From an uncultured SAR86 cluster bacterium (lineage in GTDB: Bacteria; Pseudomonadota; Gammaproteobacteria; Magnimaribacterales; Magnimaribacteraceae), in NCBI GenBank assembly GCA_902554355.1, contig CACDOC010000007.1:1-42888 (forward strand): 42,888 bases of DNA. Reading direction: 5' to 3'. Every line of letters begins with the position of its first letter. Within the stretch, counting starts at the first letter, position 1. The notes below the pieces were generated by a model. It saw only the letters and a list, made by a program, of their open reading frames with translations. It was not told the DNA's origin and did not search any database. Positions 26,627 to 36,517 of this stretch are shown here, piece by piece. The translations under genes were made by a program, and so were the position numbers.

Positions 26627-28030
26627 CTAGGTTCCTTGTCGCCAATTTCCATGAAATCCATAAGGAATTCTATGGGGAAGCATTGCTCTTGCTATAGGTC
26701 CTGACGACAAACTTTCAGCATCAAAAATCATTAAATCAGAGCGATTCTCTTCTCCTAAATAACTTAAAGCTATTACATACCCAACGCCTTCACTAGAATC
26801 AGATGATTTAGGTACGAATATAGGTTCTTCTACTGCATCGTGTTTTGATAAAGAAAAAACTTCTTTATTGCCAGTCTCATGGTCATATCTTGTAATTGAA
26901 TTAAAACTAATTCCTTGAGAAGAATTTCCATCGTTAGAAGCATAAATACCATAACGGTAATTAGACATACTGTATCTTTCGTCTAATCTGGGGAATTCAC
27001 CTCTGTGTTCGTCTAGGTAATCCTTTTTTATAGAACCAGAGTTAGAAGTAAGATCTATTTCCCAACGATTTAACTTTGCTTCAGCTTTTTTATTATCAGG
27101 TGTAGATCCATCTAGATGAGGGAAAAGGGGAGCCTCTTCAAATTGCATCATATCGGCAATAATTCTGTCTCCATCAGTATATGCATTCATAGGATGGAAT
27201 ACGAAGCAGGGGTCATCTTCGATCCACTTAATATCTTTAACTGTTCCATTTCTTGGCATAATTCCAATTTGGCTTAATCTATTAGAGTCCCAAGCAATAG
27301 GTGATAGTCCTTTTGATAAAAGATTAAAGTCTATTACTAATGGAAAGATAGGAAAAATTACATGCTCGGTTGTAACAATAAAATCATGAACCATACTTGA
27401 ATAAGGGGTTTCAAATTCTGAATAAGTTGTTAGCTCACCAGAAGCATTGATTACAAAGTAAGTTAATTTATTTTCTCCAAATCCATAACTAAACCCAAAC
27501 ATCTCACCAGTTTTGGGGTCAATTTTGGGATGCGCTGTCATCGCTGAACGTAATTTACCTTCATAATTCCAAGACCCTTTTGATTCCAAGGTTATTGGAT
27601 CTAGCTCAAAGGGAGGATGGCCTTCTTCTAGGGCAAGAAGTTTATTTGCATGAAAAATTATACTCGTATTAGCAGTTCCGTCACTGTTTTCAAAATCATA
27701 AATAGGATCTGGTTCCATAGGATTTAAGGGATTGACCAGAGATCTCCCAGCTTTTCTCTCTTGCTTCCATTTCGAAGTTTGTGTCCACCTATTTTTGTAG
27801 GATATTTTGCCGTTTTCAAAGTGAAATGAATGAATCATGCCATCTCCTGCGAACCAATGATATTGACCTCCCATTGGAGGAAATTGCGGATCAGGGCCAT
27901 TCTTATAATAACTACCATATAATTCTTTTGGGACTTCACCTTCAATAATTAAATCTTGTATGTCGCATTCCATTCTTAAAGGAGCAAAGTTGCCTTCAAG
28001 GTTAGGGTGGTTTGGATAAACTTCTGTCAT
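26627..28030 (-). CDS. Carotenoid cleavage oxygenase (CCD/RPE65 family)
   Basis: Non-haem iron(II) dioxygenase of 467 residues that cleaves carotenoids, apocarotenoids or stilbenes. The four iron-binding histidines are visible: His167 (TAHPKID), His215 (MVHDFIV), His279 (VFHPMNAY) and His460 (FHGNW). GSYYKNGPDPQF and YHWFAGDGMIHSF near the N-terminus are family signatures. A GAGGA ribosome-binding site lies upstream, and the gene starts 2 bases after the DedA stop. If the host has proteorhodopsin the product could be retinal, but that enzyme is usually the unrelated Blh; apocarotenoid or lignostilbene cleavage is equally possible. Confidence 0.93.
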   Translation of the reverse strand: MTEVYPNHPNLEGNFAPLRMECDIQDLIIEGEVPKELYGSYYKNGPDPQFPPMGGQYHWFAGDGMIHSFHFENGKISYKNRWTQTSKWKQERKAGRSLVNPLNPMEPDPIYDFENSDGTANTSIIFHANKLLALEEGHPPFELDPITLESKGSWNYEGKLRSAMTAHPKIDPKTGEMFGFSYGFGENKLTYFVINASGELTTYSEFETPYSSMVHDFIVTTEHVIFPIFPLVIDFNLLSKGLSPIAWDSNRLSQIGIMPRNGTVKDIKWIEDDPCFVFHPMNAYTDGDRIIADMMQFEEAPLFPHLDGSTPDNKKAEAKLNRWEIDLTSNSGSIKKDYLDEHRGEFPRLDERYSMSNYRYGIYASNDGNSSQGISFNSITRYDHETGNKEVFSLSKHDAVEEPIFVPKSSDSSEGVGYVIALSYLGEENRSDLMIFDAESLSSGPIARAMLPHRIPYGFHGNWRQGT

Positions 28031-28032
28031 AG

Positions 28033-28638
28033 CTATTCCTCTATGTATTTTTTGTTAAAGTACCTTACTACTATAAGTAATACAACAATTCCAATTAAGA
28101 TTGTTATTAACCAAGCTATATTAAACTCACTATCTAGAATTGATTTTCCTGCGTAATAACCAGGAACTGTGTAAATTAAAGCCCATAAAAAAGAAGAAAA
28201 AACCTCTACTGTTAAGAAATGTTTAAAGTTCATTCCTAAAGAACCGGCTGTAAGAGGAAGCAATGGTCTGATTGGTCCAATAAATTTACCTACAAATACA
28301 CCCAAGATTCCAAAACGTTTCACAAAACTCCTTCCTTGAACTAATAAATTAGGATATTTATTAAAAGGCCATAAATTATCAATAGATTTACTAATCCCAG
28401 TTCCAATTAGGAAACTTAGAATATCTGCTAAAAAACTTGCAACATAAGCTATTAATACAAGCTCAAAAACATTTAATGAAGATGATGCCATGCCAGAAAT
28501 GACTGCTAGCAAAACAACTCCAGGTATTATCACACCGATTAAGGCAAAGGATTCGATAAAGGCAGCCCCAAACACACCTAAGGCTATCCATTCAGGATTA
28601 TCCTTTAACCACAAAATTACTTCATTGAACTCAAACAC
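28033..28638 (-). CDS. DedA family membrane protein
   Basis: Inner-membrane protein of 201 residues; family members such as E. coli YqjA, YghB and YohD are implicated in lipid-carrier flipping and proton-dependent membrane homeostasis. IESFALIGVIIPGVVLLA (25-42), the re-entrant loop VGKFIGPIRPLLPLTAGSLGM and a last transmembrane helix (about 175-192) fit the VTT/DedA fold. The start is GTG 28638; there is no later Met before residue 50, so GTG is preferred. The carotenoid oxygenase follows after 2 bases, so the two are probably cotranscribed. Confidence 0.9.
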   Translation of the reverse strand: MFEFNEVILWLKDNPEWIALGVFGAAFIESFALIGVIIPGVVLLAVISGMASSSLNVFELVLIAYVASFLADILSFLIGTGISKSIDNLWPFNKYPNLLVQGRSFVKRFGILGVFVGKFIGPIRPLLPLTAGSLGMNFKHFLTVEVFSSFLWALIYTVPGYYAGKSILDSEFNIAWLITILIGIVVLLIVVRYFNKKYIEE

Positions 28639-28640
28639 TT

Positions 28641-28646
28641 TATAAT
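28641..28646 (+). promoter_or_regulatory. Likely -10 box of the proA run
   Basis: Perfect TATAAT, 37 bases before ATG 28684, predicting a leader of about 30 bases. -35 is weak (TTACTT at 28617-28622). Confidence 0.4.
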
Positions 28647-28683
28647 CTTTATTTTAAGTATTGTTTAATTAGAATATTGCATC

Positions 28684-29952
28684 ATGTCAGACAGTAAAGA
28701 TATAAATATTTACATGGATTCTTTAGGTTCCTTGGCCAAGGATGCTTCAAGGATTCTCGCTCAGACTTCTGAAGAACAAAAAAATGAAGCCTTGTTAAAT
28801 ATAGCTAAGACAATTGATTTAAAACGACAAGATATTCTAAATGAGAACATAAAAGATTTGGCTGAGGCGAAGAAAAAGAAGATAGGAGATGCTTTGATTG
28901 ATCGGTTGGAATTGACTGAAGAGAGAATAGACTCCATGATTTCAGGCTTAAAGGTAGTATCTGATTTACCTGATCCAGTAGGAGAAATTACTGATTTAAA
29001 ACCTACTCCTTCAGGGATCGATGTAAGCAAAATGAGAGTTCCGTTAGGAGTTGTAGGTATTATTTATGAATCAAGGCCTAACGTAACTGCGGATGCGGCT
29101 GCTCTTTGCTTAAAGTCTGGAAATTCTTGTATTCTTAGGGGCGGATCAGAAGCTATTCTTTCCAATAAAATTATTTGGGAATGTCTTCAAAATGGTCTTG
29201 AAGAATCAGGGCTTCCCAAGGAAAGTATTCAGTTGGTTGAAACCACTGATAGAGAGGCCGTTAGAACTTTACTGCATATGGATAAATGGGTTGACGTGAT
29301 TATACCTAGAGGCGGCAAGGGGTTGGTGAAACTAATTTCTGAAGAGTCTAGGGTGCCGGTGATTAAACATTTGGATGGCATATGTCATGTTTATGTAGAT
29401 CAAGATTGTGAGTTGGATAAGGCTATTGACATAGCCTTTAACGCAAAAACTTATAGATACGGTATTTGCGGCGCAATGGAAACACTGCTTGTTCATAAAG
29501 ATGTAGCTTCTAATGTGTTGCCTAAACTATTAGAAAAATATCGTTCTGAAGGTGTTGAGTTAAGAGGCTGCAAAGCTACTAATGAAATTATAGAAGTAAA
29601 GGACGCAAATGAAGAGGATTGGCAAACCGAATATTTAGCACCTATTTTGTCACTAAAGATTGTAGAAGGGTTAGAAGAAGCAATAGAACATATTAATAAG
29701 TACGGTTCAAATCATACAGATTCTATAGTTACAGAAAATAGCGAGAAAGTTAAAATTTTCTTTGACCAAGTAGATTCAAGTTCTGTAATGCATAACTTAC
29801 CTACTTGTTGGGCAGACGGTTTTGAGTATGGTTTAGGTGCAGAAGTAGGAATATCTACAGACAAGATACATGCAAGAGGGCCTGTAGGATTAGAGGGTCT
29901 TACTTCTCAGAAATTTATAGTAAAGGGCAATTCTCAACTTAGAGGATCTTGA
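28684..29952 (+). CDS. proA: Gamma-glutamyl phosphate reductase
   Basis: NADPH-dependent reductase giving glutamate-5-semialdehyde in proline synthesis. It has 422 residues. The aldehyde-dehydrogenase-like fold shows [17 protein letters not shown] (116-132), [25 protein letters not shown], the catalytic Cys in [12 protein letters not shown], and [16 protein letters not shown] ending ([12 protein letters not shown]). proB is not in the window. It heads a long plus-strand run; nadD begins within its stop codon (TTGA). No Shine-Dalgarno sequence is apparent. Confidence 0.97.
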   Translation: MSDSKDINIYMDSLGSLAKDASRILAQTSEEQKNEALLNIAKTIDLKRQDILNENIKDLAEAKKKKIGDALIDRLELTEERIDSMISGLKVVSDLPDPVGEITDLKPTPSGIDVSKMRVPLGVVGIIYESRPNVTADAAALCLKSGNSCILRGGSEAILSNKIIWECLQNGLEESGLPKESIQLVETTDREAVRTLLHMDKWVDVIIPRGGKGLVKLISEESRVPVIKHLDGICHVYVDQDCELDKAIDIAFNAKTYRYGICGAMETLLVHKDVASNVLPKLLEKYRSEGVELRGCKATNEIIEVKDANEEDWQTEYLAPILSLKIVEGLEEAIEHINKYGSNHTDSIVTENSEKVKIFFDQVDSSSVMHNLPTCWADGFEYGLGAEVGISTDKIHARGPVGLEGLTSQKFIVKGNSQLRGS

Positions 29953-30590
29953 ATAAGTCTAAATCTAAATTCATAGGTATCTTCGGCGGTACATTTGACC
30001 CTGTACATAAGGGTCATACTGAAATCATAAAGAATCTATTTGAATTGATTCCTTTAGATAAGGTGATAGTTATTCCAAATGGCATACCTCCACATAAGCC
30101 AGTTTCTGTTAGCTCAGAAGAAAGGCTTAGGATGGTTACTTCAGCCTTTAAAGATGTTGATAAGGTGGTAATTGATAACAGGGAGATAAGAAAAAAGGAT
30201 ACTTCCTACGCAATATCTACTTTGAAAGAACTTATTGAAGAAAATGTTGATCATTCCCTGGTATGGATTATGGGTTCAGATGCCTTTTCTGAAATTGATA
30301 GTTGGTACCAATGGCAAGATTTTATAAAAATGGTCAACATAATTGTAATGGTGAGACCAAATCATGAAATACCCTTCGACAGTGAAGCTTATAAACTTTT
30401 ATCTAAGAGTCATACAATTGATAAAGAATCTTTAAACTCAGGTAGTGAAAAGATTTATTTATTACGAATTAGACCGATAGAAATCTCTTCAACTAATATA
30501 AGGAATAAGATTAATGAAGGAAAAGACGTTTCGGAGTTTCTTTTAGAGGAGGTCAATGAACTAATAACAAAAAGGAACTTATACCAATAA
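29949..30590 (+). CDS. nadD: Nicotinate-nucleotide adenylyltransferase
   Basis: Makes deamido-NAD from nicotinate mononucleotide and ATP. It is 213 residues. [17 protein letters not shown] (9-25) includes the HxGH-type site, [17 protein letters not shown] the acceptor region, and [14 protein letters not shown] the ISSTxIR motif near the C-terminus. The start is TTG, overlapping the proA stop as TTGA, with GAGG a few bases upstream; no ATG is available before the Rossmann motif. proA-nadD-rsfS-rlmH order is common in gammaproteobacteria. Confidence 0.95.
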   Translation: MNKSKSKFIGIFGGTFDPVHKGHTEIIKNLFELIPLDKVIVIPNGIPPHKPVSVSSEERLRMVTSAFKDVDKVVIDNREIRKKDTSYAISTLKELIEENVDHSLVWIMGSDAFSEIDSWYQWQDFIKMVNIIVMVRPNHEIPFDSEAYKLLSKSHTIDKESLNSGSEKIYLLRIRPIEISSTNIRNKINEGKDVSEFLLEEVNELITKRNLYQ

Positions 30591-30593
30591 ATA

Positions 30594-30917
30594 ATGACTA
30601 TATCTTTAAAGAATAAAATAATTAAAAGTTTAGAAGATATTAAGGCAGTGAATCCTGTAGCTATAAATGTTAAGAAGATAAGCTCTTTAACTGATTTTAT
30701 GATAATTGCTTCAGGAACTTCGGTAAGACATATAGCGGCAATTGGTGAAAAAGTAATAGATGGATTAAAGCAAAATAGGATTAAGGACGTCAAAGTTGAA
30801 GGGCAAGTTGGAGATGATTGGGTTTTAGTGGATGCTGGAGATGTGATTGTTCACTTAATGTCTGCTGAAGCTAGAGAGTTTTATGATTTAGAGAGTTTAT
30901 GGGATCCTGATTTGTAA
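30594..30917 (+). CDS. rsfS: Ribosomal silencing factor RsfS
   Basis: Binds ribosomal protein uL14 on the 50S subunit and blocks subunit joining in starvation. It is 107 residues, normal length. LTDFMIIASGTSVRHIAAIG (27-46), VEGQVGDDWVLVDAGDVIVHL split over 72-93, and EAREFYDLESLW are the family signature. The gene sits 3 bases after nadD and its stop shares a base with the rlmH start, so expression is coupled. Confidence 0.96.
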   Translation: MTISLKNKIIKSLEDIKAVNPVAINVKKISSLTDFMIIASGTSVRHIAAIGEKVIDGLKQNRIKDVKVEGQVGDDWVLVDAGDVIVHLMSAEAREFYDLESLWDPDL

Positions 30918-31384
30918 TGTTAATTAATATTATTTGTATTGAGTCGAGTAGACCTGACTGGGCCGAACAAGCCTTTAATTCTTATCAGTCTAAATTTAAT
31001 AAATCTATAAATATAAATTGGAAAGGATGTAAGCCCATTCCAAGAAATAAAAATTATAATATTGAACAGACTATTAAAAAGGAAGGCGAGATTCTTTTAT
31101 CTAATACCAAGAAACAAGATCTAGTTATAAGTTTGGATAGAGAAGGTAAAAGTTTGGATACTTTGAAATTGAAGGATAATTTTGAGGATTGGTTGTCGTC
31201 TTCAAAAGATATTTCATTCCTTATAGGTGGACCAGATGGATTAAGCTCTGATTGTATAAAACAGAGTCATTTATCTTGGTCATTATCAGATCTAACTTTT
31301 CCTCATTCAATTGTGCCAGTAATAATTATTGAACAAGTTTATAGGGCTTGGGCTATAACCCAAAATCATCCTTATCACAGATAG
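30917..31384 (+). CDS. rlmH: 23S rRNA (pseudouridine1915-N3)-methyltransferase
   Basis: SPOUT-class enzyme that methylates pseudouridine 1915 in helix 69 of 23S rRNA. At 155 residues it is the usual size. DLVISLDREGKSLDT and the knot region FLIGGPDGLSSD supply the SAM site, and the C-terminal LSDLTFPHSIVPVIIIEQVYRA (split over 122-145) completes the trefoil knot. Its ATG uses the last A of the rsfS stop, and mrdA begins 2 bases after its stop. Confidence 0.95.
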   Translation: MLINIICIESSRPDWAEQAFNSYQSKFNKSININWKGCKPIPRNKNYNIEQTIKKEGEILLSNTKKQDLVISLDREGKSLDTLKLKDNFEDWLSSSKDISFLIGGPDGLSSDCIKQSHLSWSLSDLTFPHSIVPVIIIEQVYRAWAITQNHPYHR

Positions 31385-31386
31385 AT

Positions 31387-33231
31387 ATGAAAATTGATCA
31401 AGGTTTTACCAACAGAAGTAATGATTTAAGAAGATTAAAGCAAAGATCGAGTGTATTATTCCTTTTAGTCTTTTTATTGATAGTTGTTGGCCTAACCAAG
31501 ATTATCAAACTTACTGTTATAGATAGACAAGAATATTTCACAGAGTCAGAAAAAAACAGAATCATAACTATTCCAATATATCCTGCAAGGGGATTGATAA
31601 AATTATCAAGCGGTGAAATTGTCGCTGAAAATATAGTCACTCATCAATTGGCTGTGAAAAAATCTTTGTTTGATAAATCGACTAATGAAATTGAAGATTT
31701 AAAGGAGATGCTTTCTGAAGATTGGGTGGAAATTGAGAAGAGCAACGACGAAATTATTAATGGATATGACGAAGTAATTTTATTTTCTAATCTTAACTCA
31801 AAGCAGTTAGCAAAATATCAAGTCAATAAAGCAAGATGGCCTTCTATATACATAAAAACTCAACTCCGTCGATTTCTTCCCCATAAGAATGTTTTTTCTC
31901 ATGTTGTTGGTCATTTAGGAGAAGTGACAAAAGAAGAAGCAAGGCAAGATGATGATTTTATATATCAGCTAAGTTCTTATTTAGGAAAGGTTGGACTCGA
32001 AAAAAAATATGAATCTAAGATGAGAGGAGAAAGAGGAATTAGGACGATTGAAGTTGACGTTTATGGTAATCAAATTAGAGAGCTGAGGAGGTCTTTTCCA
32101 AAAAGGCCTTCAAATCTTTTTTTATCATTAAATTTAAGTTTACAAACACTAGCTAGGGAAGAATTATCCGGTCGCAAAGGCGCAATTATTGCTATTGATC
32201 CTAATACTGGCTTTATCAAAGCTCTTGTTAGCTCTCCTGATTACAATCCGAATGTATTAAATAAAACAGAAAAAGGTTCGCCTTACCCTAAAGAGCAAGA
32301 AAAATATGCACCTTTTTTTAATAGAGCAATTTCGGGATCTTATCCTCCAGCTTCAACTATTAAACCTTTCTTGGGGCTTCTAGGTTTAGAAGAGAAGGTT
32401 ATTGAAGAAAGCACAGTAATTGATGATGAAGGCTTTTTCCAGATTAATGGTGAGGGAAGAAAATATAGAGGCTGGAAAGAAGAGGGTCATGGTAAGGTAA
32501 ACCTCAATAAAGCAATAGTTGAGTCTTCAGATGTTTATTTTTACGAATTAGCTTCCAAGTTAACCATTGATAAGATATCTAATTTTCTAAGTTTATTTAA
32601 TTTTGGTAAAAATACAGGTATAGATCTTATTAATGAATCTTCAAGTGTTTTACCTAATAGAAATTGGAAACTCGGCAACATTGGAGAGCCTTGGTTTGTT
32701 GGAGATACAGTAAATATGGGGATAGGCCAAGGGTATATAACTGTAACCCCGCTTCAGCTAGCTACTTCCGTTTCAGCCATTGCAACTCAAGGAAAGATAT
32801 TCAGACCTAGATTAGTTGAACGTATAGGAGATCAACTTATTGAACCAGAACTCCTTTTTTCCATTGAATTAAATAAAAAAGAAAATTGGAAATCTATAGA
32901 AAAGTCTATGATTTCTGTTATTAGCTCCTGGAATGGAACCGCACATAACTTATATAAGGAAGACGGTATGACAATTGCAGGAAAAACTGGGACTGCTCAA
33001 ATTAAGAGCCTCGTTGATCAAGAGCTAACGGTACAAGAAGAATATGAAGGTATCCGCAAAATAGAGACGGATAGAGATCATGCTTTATTTGTTAGCTACG
33101 GACCATTGCCTAATCCTAATTTAACTGTAGTCGTGATTGTTGAAAATGGAGAGTCAGGCAGCTCTGTTGCAGCACCAATAGCTTTAAAATTAATTCAGAA
33201 ATATCAAAAGGAAATATTTGCAGATGTCTAG
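31387..33231 (+). CDS. mrdA: Penicillin-binding protein 2 (elongasome transpeptidase)
   Basis: Class B PBP that crosslinks new lateral-wall peptidoglycan with RodA. From ATG 31387 it has 614 residues. One transmembrane helix lies near the N-terminus (LFLLVFLLIVVGLTKII, about 24-40). The dimerisation/pedestal domain follows, then the transpeptidase motifs: STIK with nucleophile Ser323-Lys326, SSD at 380-382 in the SxN position, and KTGT at 533-536. An in-frame TTG at 31348 lies inside rlmH and is unlikely. rodA starts inside its 3' end. Confidence 0.96.
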   Translation: MKIDQGFTNRSNDLRRLKQRSSVLFLLVFLLIVVGLTKIIKLTVIDRQEYFTESEKNRIITIPIYPARGLIKLSSGEIVAENIVTHQLAVKKSLFDKSTNEIEDLKEMLSEDWVEIEKSNDEIINGYDEVILFSNLNSKQLAKYQVNKARWPSIYIKTQLRRFLPHKNVFSHVVGHLGEVTKEEARQDDDFIYQLSSYLGKVGLEKKYESKMRGERGIRTIEVDVYGNQIRELRRSFPKRPSNLFLSLNLSLQTLAREELSGRKGAIIAIDPNTGFIKALVSSPDYNPNVLNKTEKGSPYPKEQEKYAPFFNRAISGSYPPASTIKPFLGLLGLEEKVIEESTVIDDEGFFQINGEGRKYRGWKEEGHGKVNLNKAIVESSDVYFYELASKLTIDKISNFLSLFNFGKNTGIDLINESSSVLPNRNWKLGNIGEPWFVGDTVNMGIGQGYITVTPLQLATSVSAIATQGKIFRPRLVERIGDQLIEPELLFSIELNKKENWKSIEKSMISVISSWNGTAHNLYKEDGMTIAGKTGTAQIKSLVDQELTVQEEYEGIRKIETDRDHALFVSYGPLPNPNLTVVVIVENGESGSSVAAPIALKLIQKYQKEIFADV

Positions 33232-34351
33232 AAGAGCTCCTCTTGATTACGAGATCAATAATCCTTTAATAACTAGCAGGTATTCATTTTCAAAGATATT
33301 TAAAGACTTGCCTCTATTTATATCCCTTTTAACTATTCTTGCGTTTGGGTTATTTATGCTTTACAGCGCCAGTGGACAGTCAATTGGAATGATAATCAGG
33401 CAACTGTTTTATATTTCAATCGGCTTATCTTTGATGTTAATTGTTGCTCAGCTAAAACCTGAGTCATATAAGAATATATTAATGAATTCTTATTGGTTTG
33501 GTTTACTGTTATTGATTTATGTATTGATTAACCCAGCTGATGGTTACGCAACAAGTAGATGGATTGATTTAGGGTTTTTTAACTTCCAGCCTTCCGAAGT
33601 AATTAGGTTGATTTTACCTTTATCTTTAGTGGCTTACTTGTGTAGGAGAGAATCTAGCCATAGAACTTCAGATTGGTTTATTACTACTATAGCTGCTTTT
33701 ATATGTTTTTATTTGGTATATAGACAGCCTGATTTAGGAACTGGTCTCATTGTTTTTGTTTCGGGATTAATACCTGTATTTCTTGCTGGATTACCTTATA
33801 GAATTATTTTAGGTTATTTATTTGGATTAGCTATAGTTACGCCCTACATCTGGTCTAATTTATTATTAGAATATCAAAAACAAAGAATACTAACACTTTT
33901 AGATCCAGAAGCGGATCCACTAGGCACAGGATGGAATATAAATCAATCACAAACTGCTATAGGATCAGGAGGATTAACAGGAAAAGGCTATCTCGAAGGG
34001 ACGCAAAGTCAGTTAGATTTTATTCCTGAAAGTCATTCTGATTTTATTTTTTCGGTTATAGCAGAAGAGCTCGGTTTAGTAGGGATATTAGTTATGTTCT
34101 TTTTATATGGATTTATAATTTGGAGAGTGTTTAGAATTAGTTTTAACTCTGAAACTAACTTTGAAAGAATTACATGCAGTTCTTTAGGTTTTATCTTTAT
34201 GTTATTTATTTTAATTAATGTATTAATGGTTATAGGTATAATTCCTGTAGTGGGAGTGCCTTTACCTTTAATTAGCCAAGGAGGAACTTCGATTATTGTG
34301 CATTTACTTGCTTTTGGAGTTATTTTATCAATGAAGAAGATTGTTACATGA
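33224..34351 (+). CDS. rodA: RodA, SEDS peptidoglycan glycosyltransferase
   Basis: Polytopic SEDS protein (375 residues from ATG 33224) that polymerises lipid II in the elongation complex. About ten hydrophobic segments are visible. FMLYSASGQS, RWIDLGFFNFQPSEVIRL (with the Arg-Trp and Pro-Ser motif), VYRQPDLGTGLIVF with the catalytic Asp, FIPESHSDFIFSVIAEELG, and VGVPLPLISQGGTS are all characteristic. A TTG at 33218 is an alternative start that spaces better from AAAAGGAA, a two-residue difference. Overlap with mrdA and the 4-base ATGA overlap with mltB indicate coupling. Confidence 0.95.
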   Translation: MSRRAPLDYEINNPLITSRYSFSKIFKDLPLFISLLTILAFGLFMLYSASGQSIGMIIRQLFYISIGLSLMLIVAQLKPESYKNILMNSYWFGLLLLIYVLINPADGYATSRWIDLGFFNFQPSEVIRLILPLSLVAYLCRRESSHRTSDWFITTIAAFICFYLVYRQPDLGTGLIVFVSGLIPVFLAGLPYRIILGYLFGLAIVTPYIWSNLLLEYQKQRILTLLDPEADPLGTGWNINQSQTAIGSGGLTGKGYLEGTQSQLDFIPESHSDFIFSVIAEELGLVGILVMFFLYGFIIWRVFRISFNSETNFERITCSSLGFIFMLFILINVLMVIGIIPVVGVPLPLISQGGTSIIVHLLAFGVILSMKKIVT

Positions 34352-35331
34352 GAATTAGAGGGTCGATACTGTTAGCTGCTGTAACTACGTTTTGTTTAAA
34401 TATTTCCTCAAATGATGGCTTTGATTACTCTTCTAGAGAAGACGTTAAAGAATATATTGAAGAGATATCTAATAAGCATGGATTTAACAGAAGCCAGCTT
34501 TCCCAGCTATTAAACAGTGCTGTTTATCAAGAAAAAGTAGTGAGGATAATGAATAGGCAGCCTGAAGGTACAATGACTTGGTCTAAATATAAGAAAATGA
34601 TGGTTTCAGAGTCTAGAATAGCTGCTGGCAAAGATTTCATAAATTTATACAAAGAGGACTTAAAGAGAGCTGAAGACCTTTATGGAGTTCCTGCTGAAAT
34701 TATTGCTTCTATAATTGGTATAGAAACTCGTTATGGGAGAATAACAGGAAACATAAGAGTATTGGATTCTTTGATGACGCTTTCATTCAATTACCCTAGA
34801 AGATCAAAGTTTTTTAAGATTCAGCTTGAAGAATTTTTACTATTAAGTAGGGAAGAAGGCTTTGATCCTGAATCCTTAGAAGGTTCCATAGCAGGAGCAA
34901 TGGGATATGGTCAATTTATGCCAGATAGCTATAGAAAGTATGCCGTAGATTTTGATTCGGACGGAGTGAGGGATATTTTAACAAATCCTGTTGATGCCAT
35001 CGGTAGCGTAGCTAATTTTTTAAGCAAAAAAGGGAACTGGAAACCTAATACTCCTATAGCTGTCAAAGCAGATAGTATTTCCAATGAAATAATCTTTAAA
35101 TCTCAATTTAAACCTTATATGACACCAATTGAACTAAATGAAATAGGTCTTAAGCCTAAGGAAAGCATATCTGGTAATCTAAAATTTGTGCCTATATCTT
35201 TAGAGATAGATGAAGGTTATGAACATTGGTTGGGTTTTGACAATTATTATTCTTTATCGAGATACAATAGAAGCAAGTTATATGTTATGGCTGTTATAGA
35301 ATTTAGTCGTTCATTATCAATCTATTTATAG
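34348..35331 (+). CDS. mltB: Lytic murein transglycosylase B
   Basis: Cleaves glycan strands to 1,6-anhydroMurNAc ends. It is 327 residues with a short N-terminal hydrophobic stretch (ILLAAVTTFCLNI) acting as signal sequence; a Cys at 16 might serve as a lipid anchor but the lipobox is poor. Catalytic Glu126 lies in IGIETRYGRITGN, and AGAMGYGQFMPDSYRKYAVDFDSDG (split at 178-202) matches the SltB/MltB family. It starts in the rodA stop. The rlpA gene often found beside it in related genomes is absent. Confidence 0.93.
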   Translation: MRIRGSILLAAVTTFCLNISSNDGFDYSSREDVKEYIEEISNKHGFNRSQLSQLLNSAVYQEKVVRIMNRQPEGTMTWSKYKKMMVSESRIAAGKDFINLYKEDLKRAEDLYGVPAEIIASIIGIETRYGRITGNIRVLDSLMTLSFNYPRRSKFFKIQLEEFLLLSREEGFDPESLEGSIAGAMGYGQFMPDSYRKYAVDFDSDGVRDILTNPVDAIGSVANFLSKKGNWKPNTPIAVKADSISNEIIFKSQFKPYMTPIELNEIGLKPKESISGNLKFVPISLEIDEGYEHWLGFDNYYSLSRYNRSKLYVMAVIEFSRSLSIYL

Positions 35332-35345
35332 TAGGAATATTTAAC

Positions 35346-36506
35346 ATGTTTAAGCCTTTTAAATTTTTCAAAATAATAATTTGCGCTTTTATTTCTTTAT
35401 CAATATTAGCTGAAGAAAGCTTCATTCCTGATCCTCCTTCATTGAATGCAACAAATTACATCTTGATGGATTCTATCTCAGGAAGAATATTAGCGGAGAA
35501 GGGTGCTGATGAACAAATAGAACCGGCTAGTATTACCAAGATTATGACAGGATATATTGCTGTAGATCAGGCTGAGAAAGGCTTTGTAAGTTTATCTGAC
35601 GAAGTTCTTATAAGTGAGAATTGCTGGAGAAAAAAAGGTTCTAAAATGTTTATAAGAGAAGGAACTAGAGTTTCAATGTCAGATCTAATCAAGGGCATGG
35701 TTATCCAGTCTGGAAACGACGCTAGTTGTGCTATTGCTGAGCATGTAGCTGCATCCGAAGAAGGTTTTGTTCAATTAATGAATTTATATGCGCGCGATAT
35801 GGGTTTAGACAACACCCAATTTAGAAATGAGAGTGGATGGCCTGATCCTGATCATTACTCCTCTGCACGAGATTTAGCAATTCTTTCAGCCAATCTAATT
35901 AACAATTTCCCTGAACACTACGCTCTTTATAAAGAAAAGTATTTTACTTTTAATGAAATTAAACAAAGAAATAGAAATAGTCTTTTATGGCAGGATGATT
36001 CTATAGATGGAATCAAAACGGGCCATACCCAAAGCGCTGGTTACTGTTTGGTTTCTTCTGGTGTAAGAAATGATACGAGGTTAATTGCAGTAACCATTAG
36101 AAGCTCCTCAGAAAAAGCAAGATTAACAGATAACAGAAGACTTTTAGATTACGGATTTAGGTATTTTAGGACTAAAAAAATTCTTACTAGCGACATATCT
36201 TTACTCGAAGAACAGGTCTGGGGCGGAGAAAAGGAACAAGTTAATCTATCTTCTGCAGAGGATCTATATCTAACTCTTTCACCTAGAGATTTCCAAAGAG
36301 TAGAGCCAAAAATCACTTTAAACGATTATTTGCAAGCTCCCATTAATAAGGGTCAGGTCGTTGGAAAAATTGACCTCATCTTAGATGGAGAGTCGTTGGC
36401 AACTATAGATGCTATAGCAATGGAAGAAGTGAACTCACTAGGTTTTTTTGGAAGAGCATGGTCCAACATTAAGCTTCTTACCTACAGATTCTTGATTGAA
36501 GAATAA
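35346..36506 (+). CDS. dacA: D-alanyl-D-alanine carboxypeptidase (PBP5/6 type)
   Basis: Trims the terminal D-Ala from wall pentapeptides in the periplasm. It has 386 residues. A signal peptide (residues 1-22, cleavage after ILA) precedes the peptidase domain with STIK-like S62-I-T-K65, SGN at 122-124 and KTG at 224-226; a beta-rich second domain (about 270-365) and an amphipathic C-terminal segment (FFGRAWSNIKLLTYRFL) for membrane attachment follow, the standard PBP5 plan. It lies 14 bases after mltB and 11 before the D-amino acid aminotransferase. Confidence 0.96.
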   Translation: MFKPFKFFKIIICAFISLSILAEESFIPDPPSLNATNYILMDSISGRILAEKGADEQIEPASITKIMTGYIAVDQAEKGFVSLSDEVLISENCWRKKGSKMFIREGTRVSMSDLIKGMVIQSGNDASCAIAEHVAASEEGFVQLMNLYARDMGLDNTQFRNESGWPDPDHYSSARDLAILSANLINNFPEHYALYKEKYFTFNEIKQRNRNSLLWQDDSIDGIKTGHTQSAGYCLVSSGVRNDTRLIAVTIRSSSEKARLTDNRRLLDYGFRYFRTKKILTSDISLLEEQVWGGEKEQVNLSSAEDLYLTLSPRDFQRVEPKITLNDYLQAPINKGQVVGKIDLILDGESLATIDAIAMEEVNSLGFFGRAWSNIKLLTYRFLIEE

Positions 36507-36517
36507 AAGAAATCTTT

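Noticed and set aside
31348..31386. Earlier TTG start for mrdA
   Set aside because: It lies inside rlmH; ATG 31387 just after the rlmH stop gives a normal PBP2 N-terminus.
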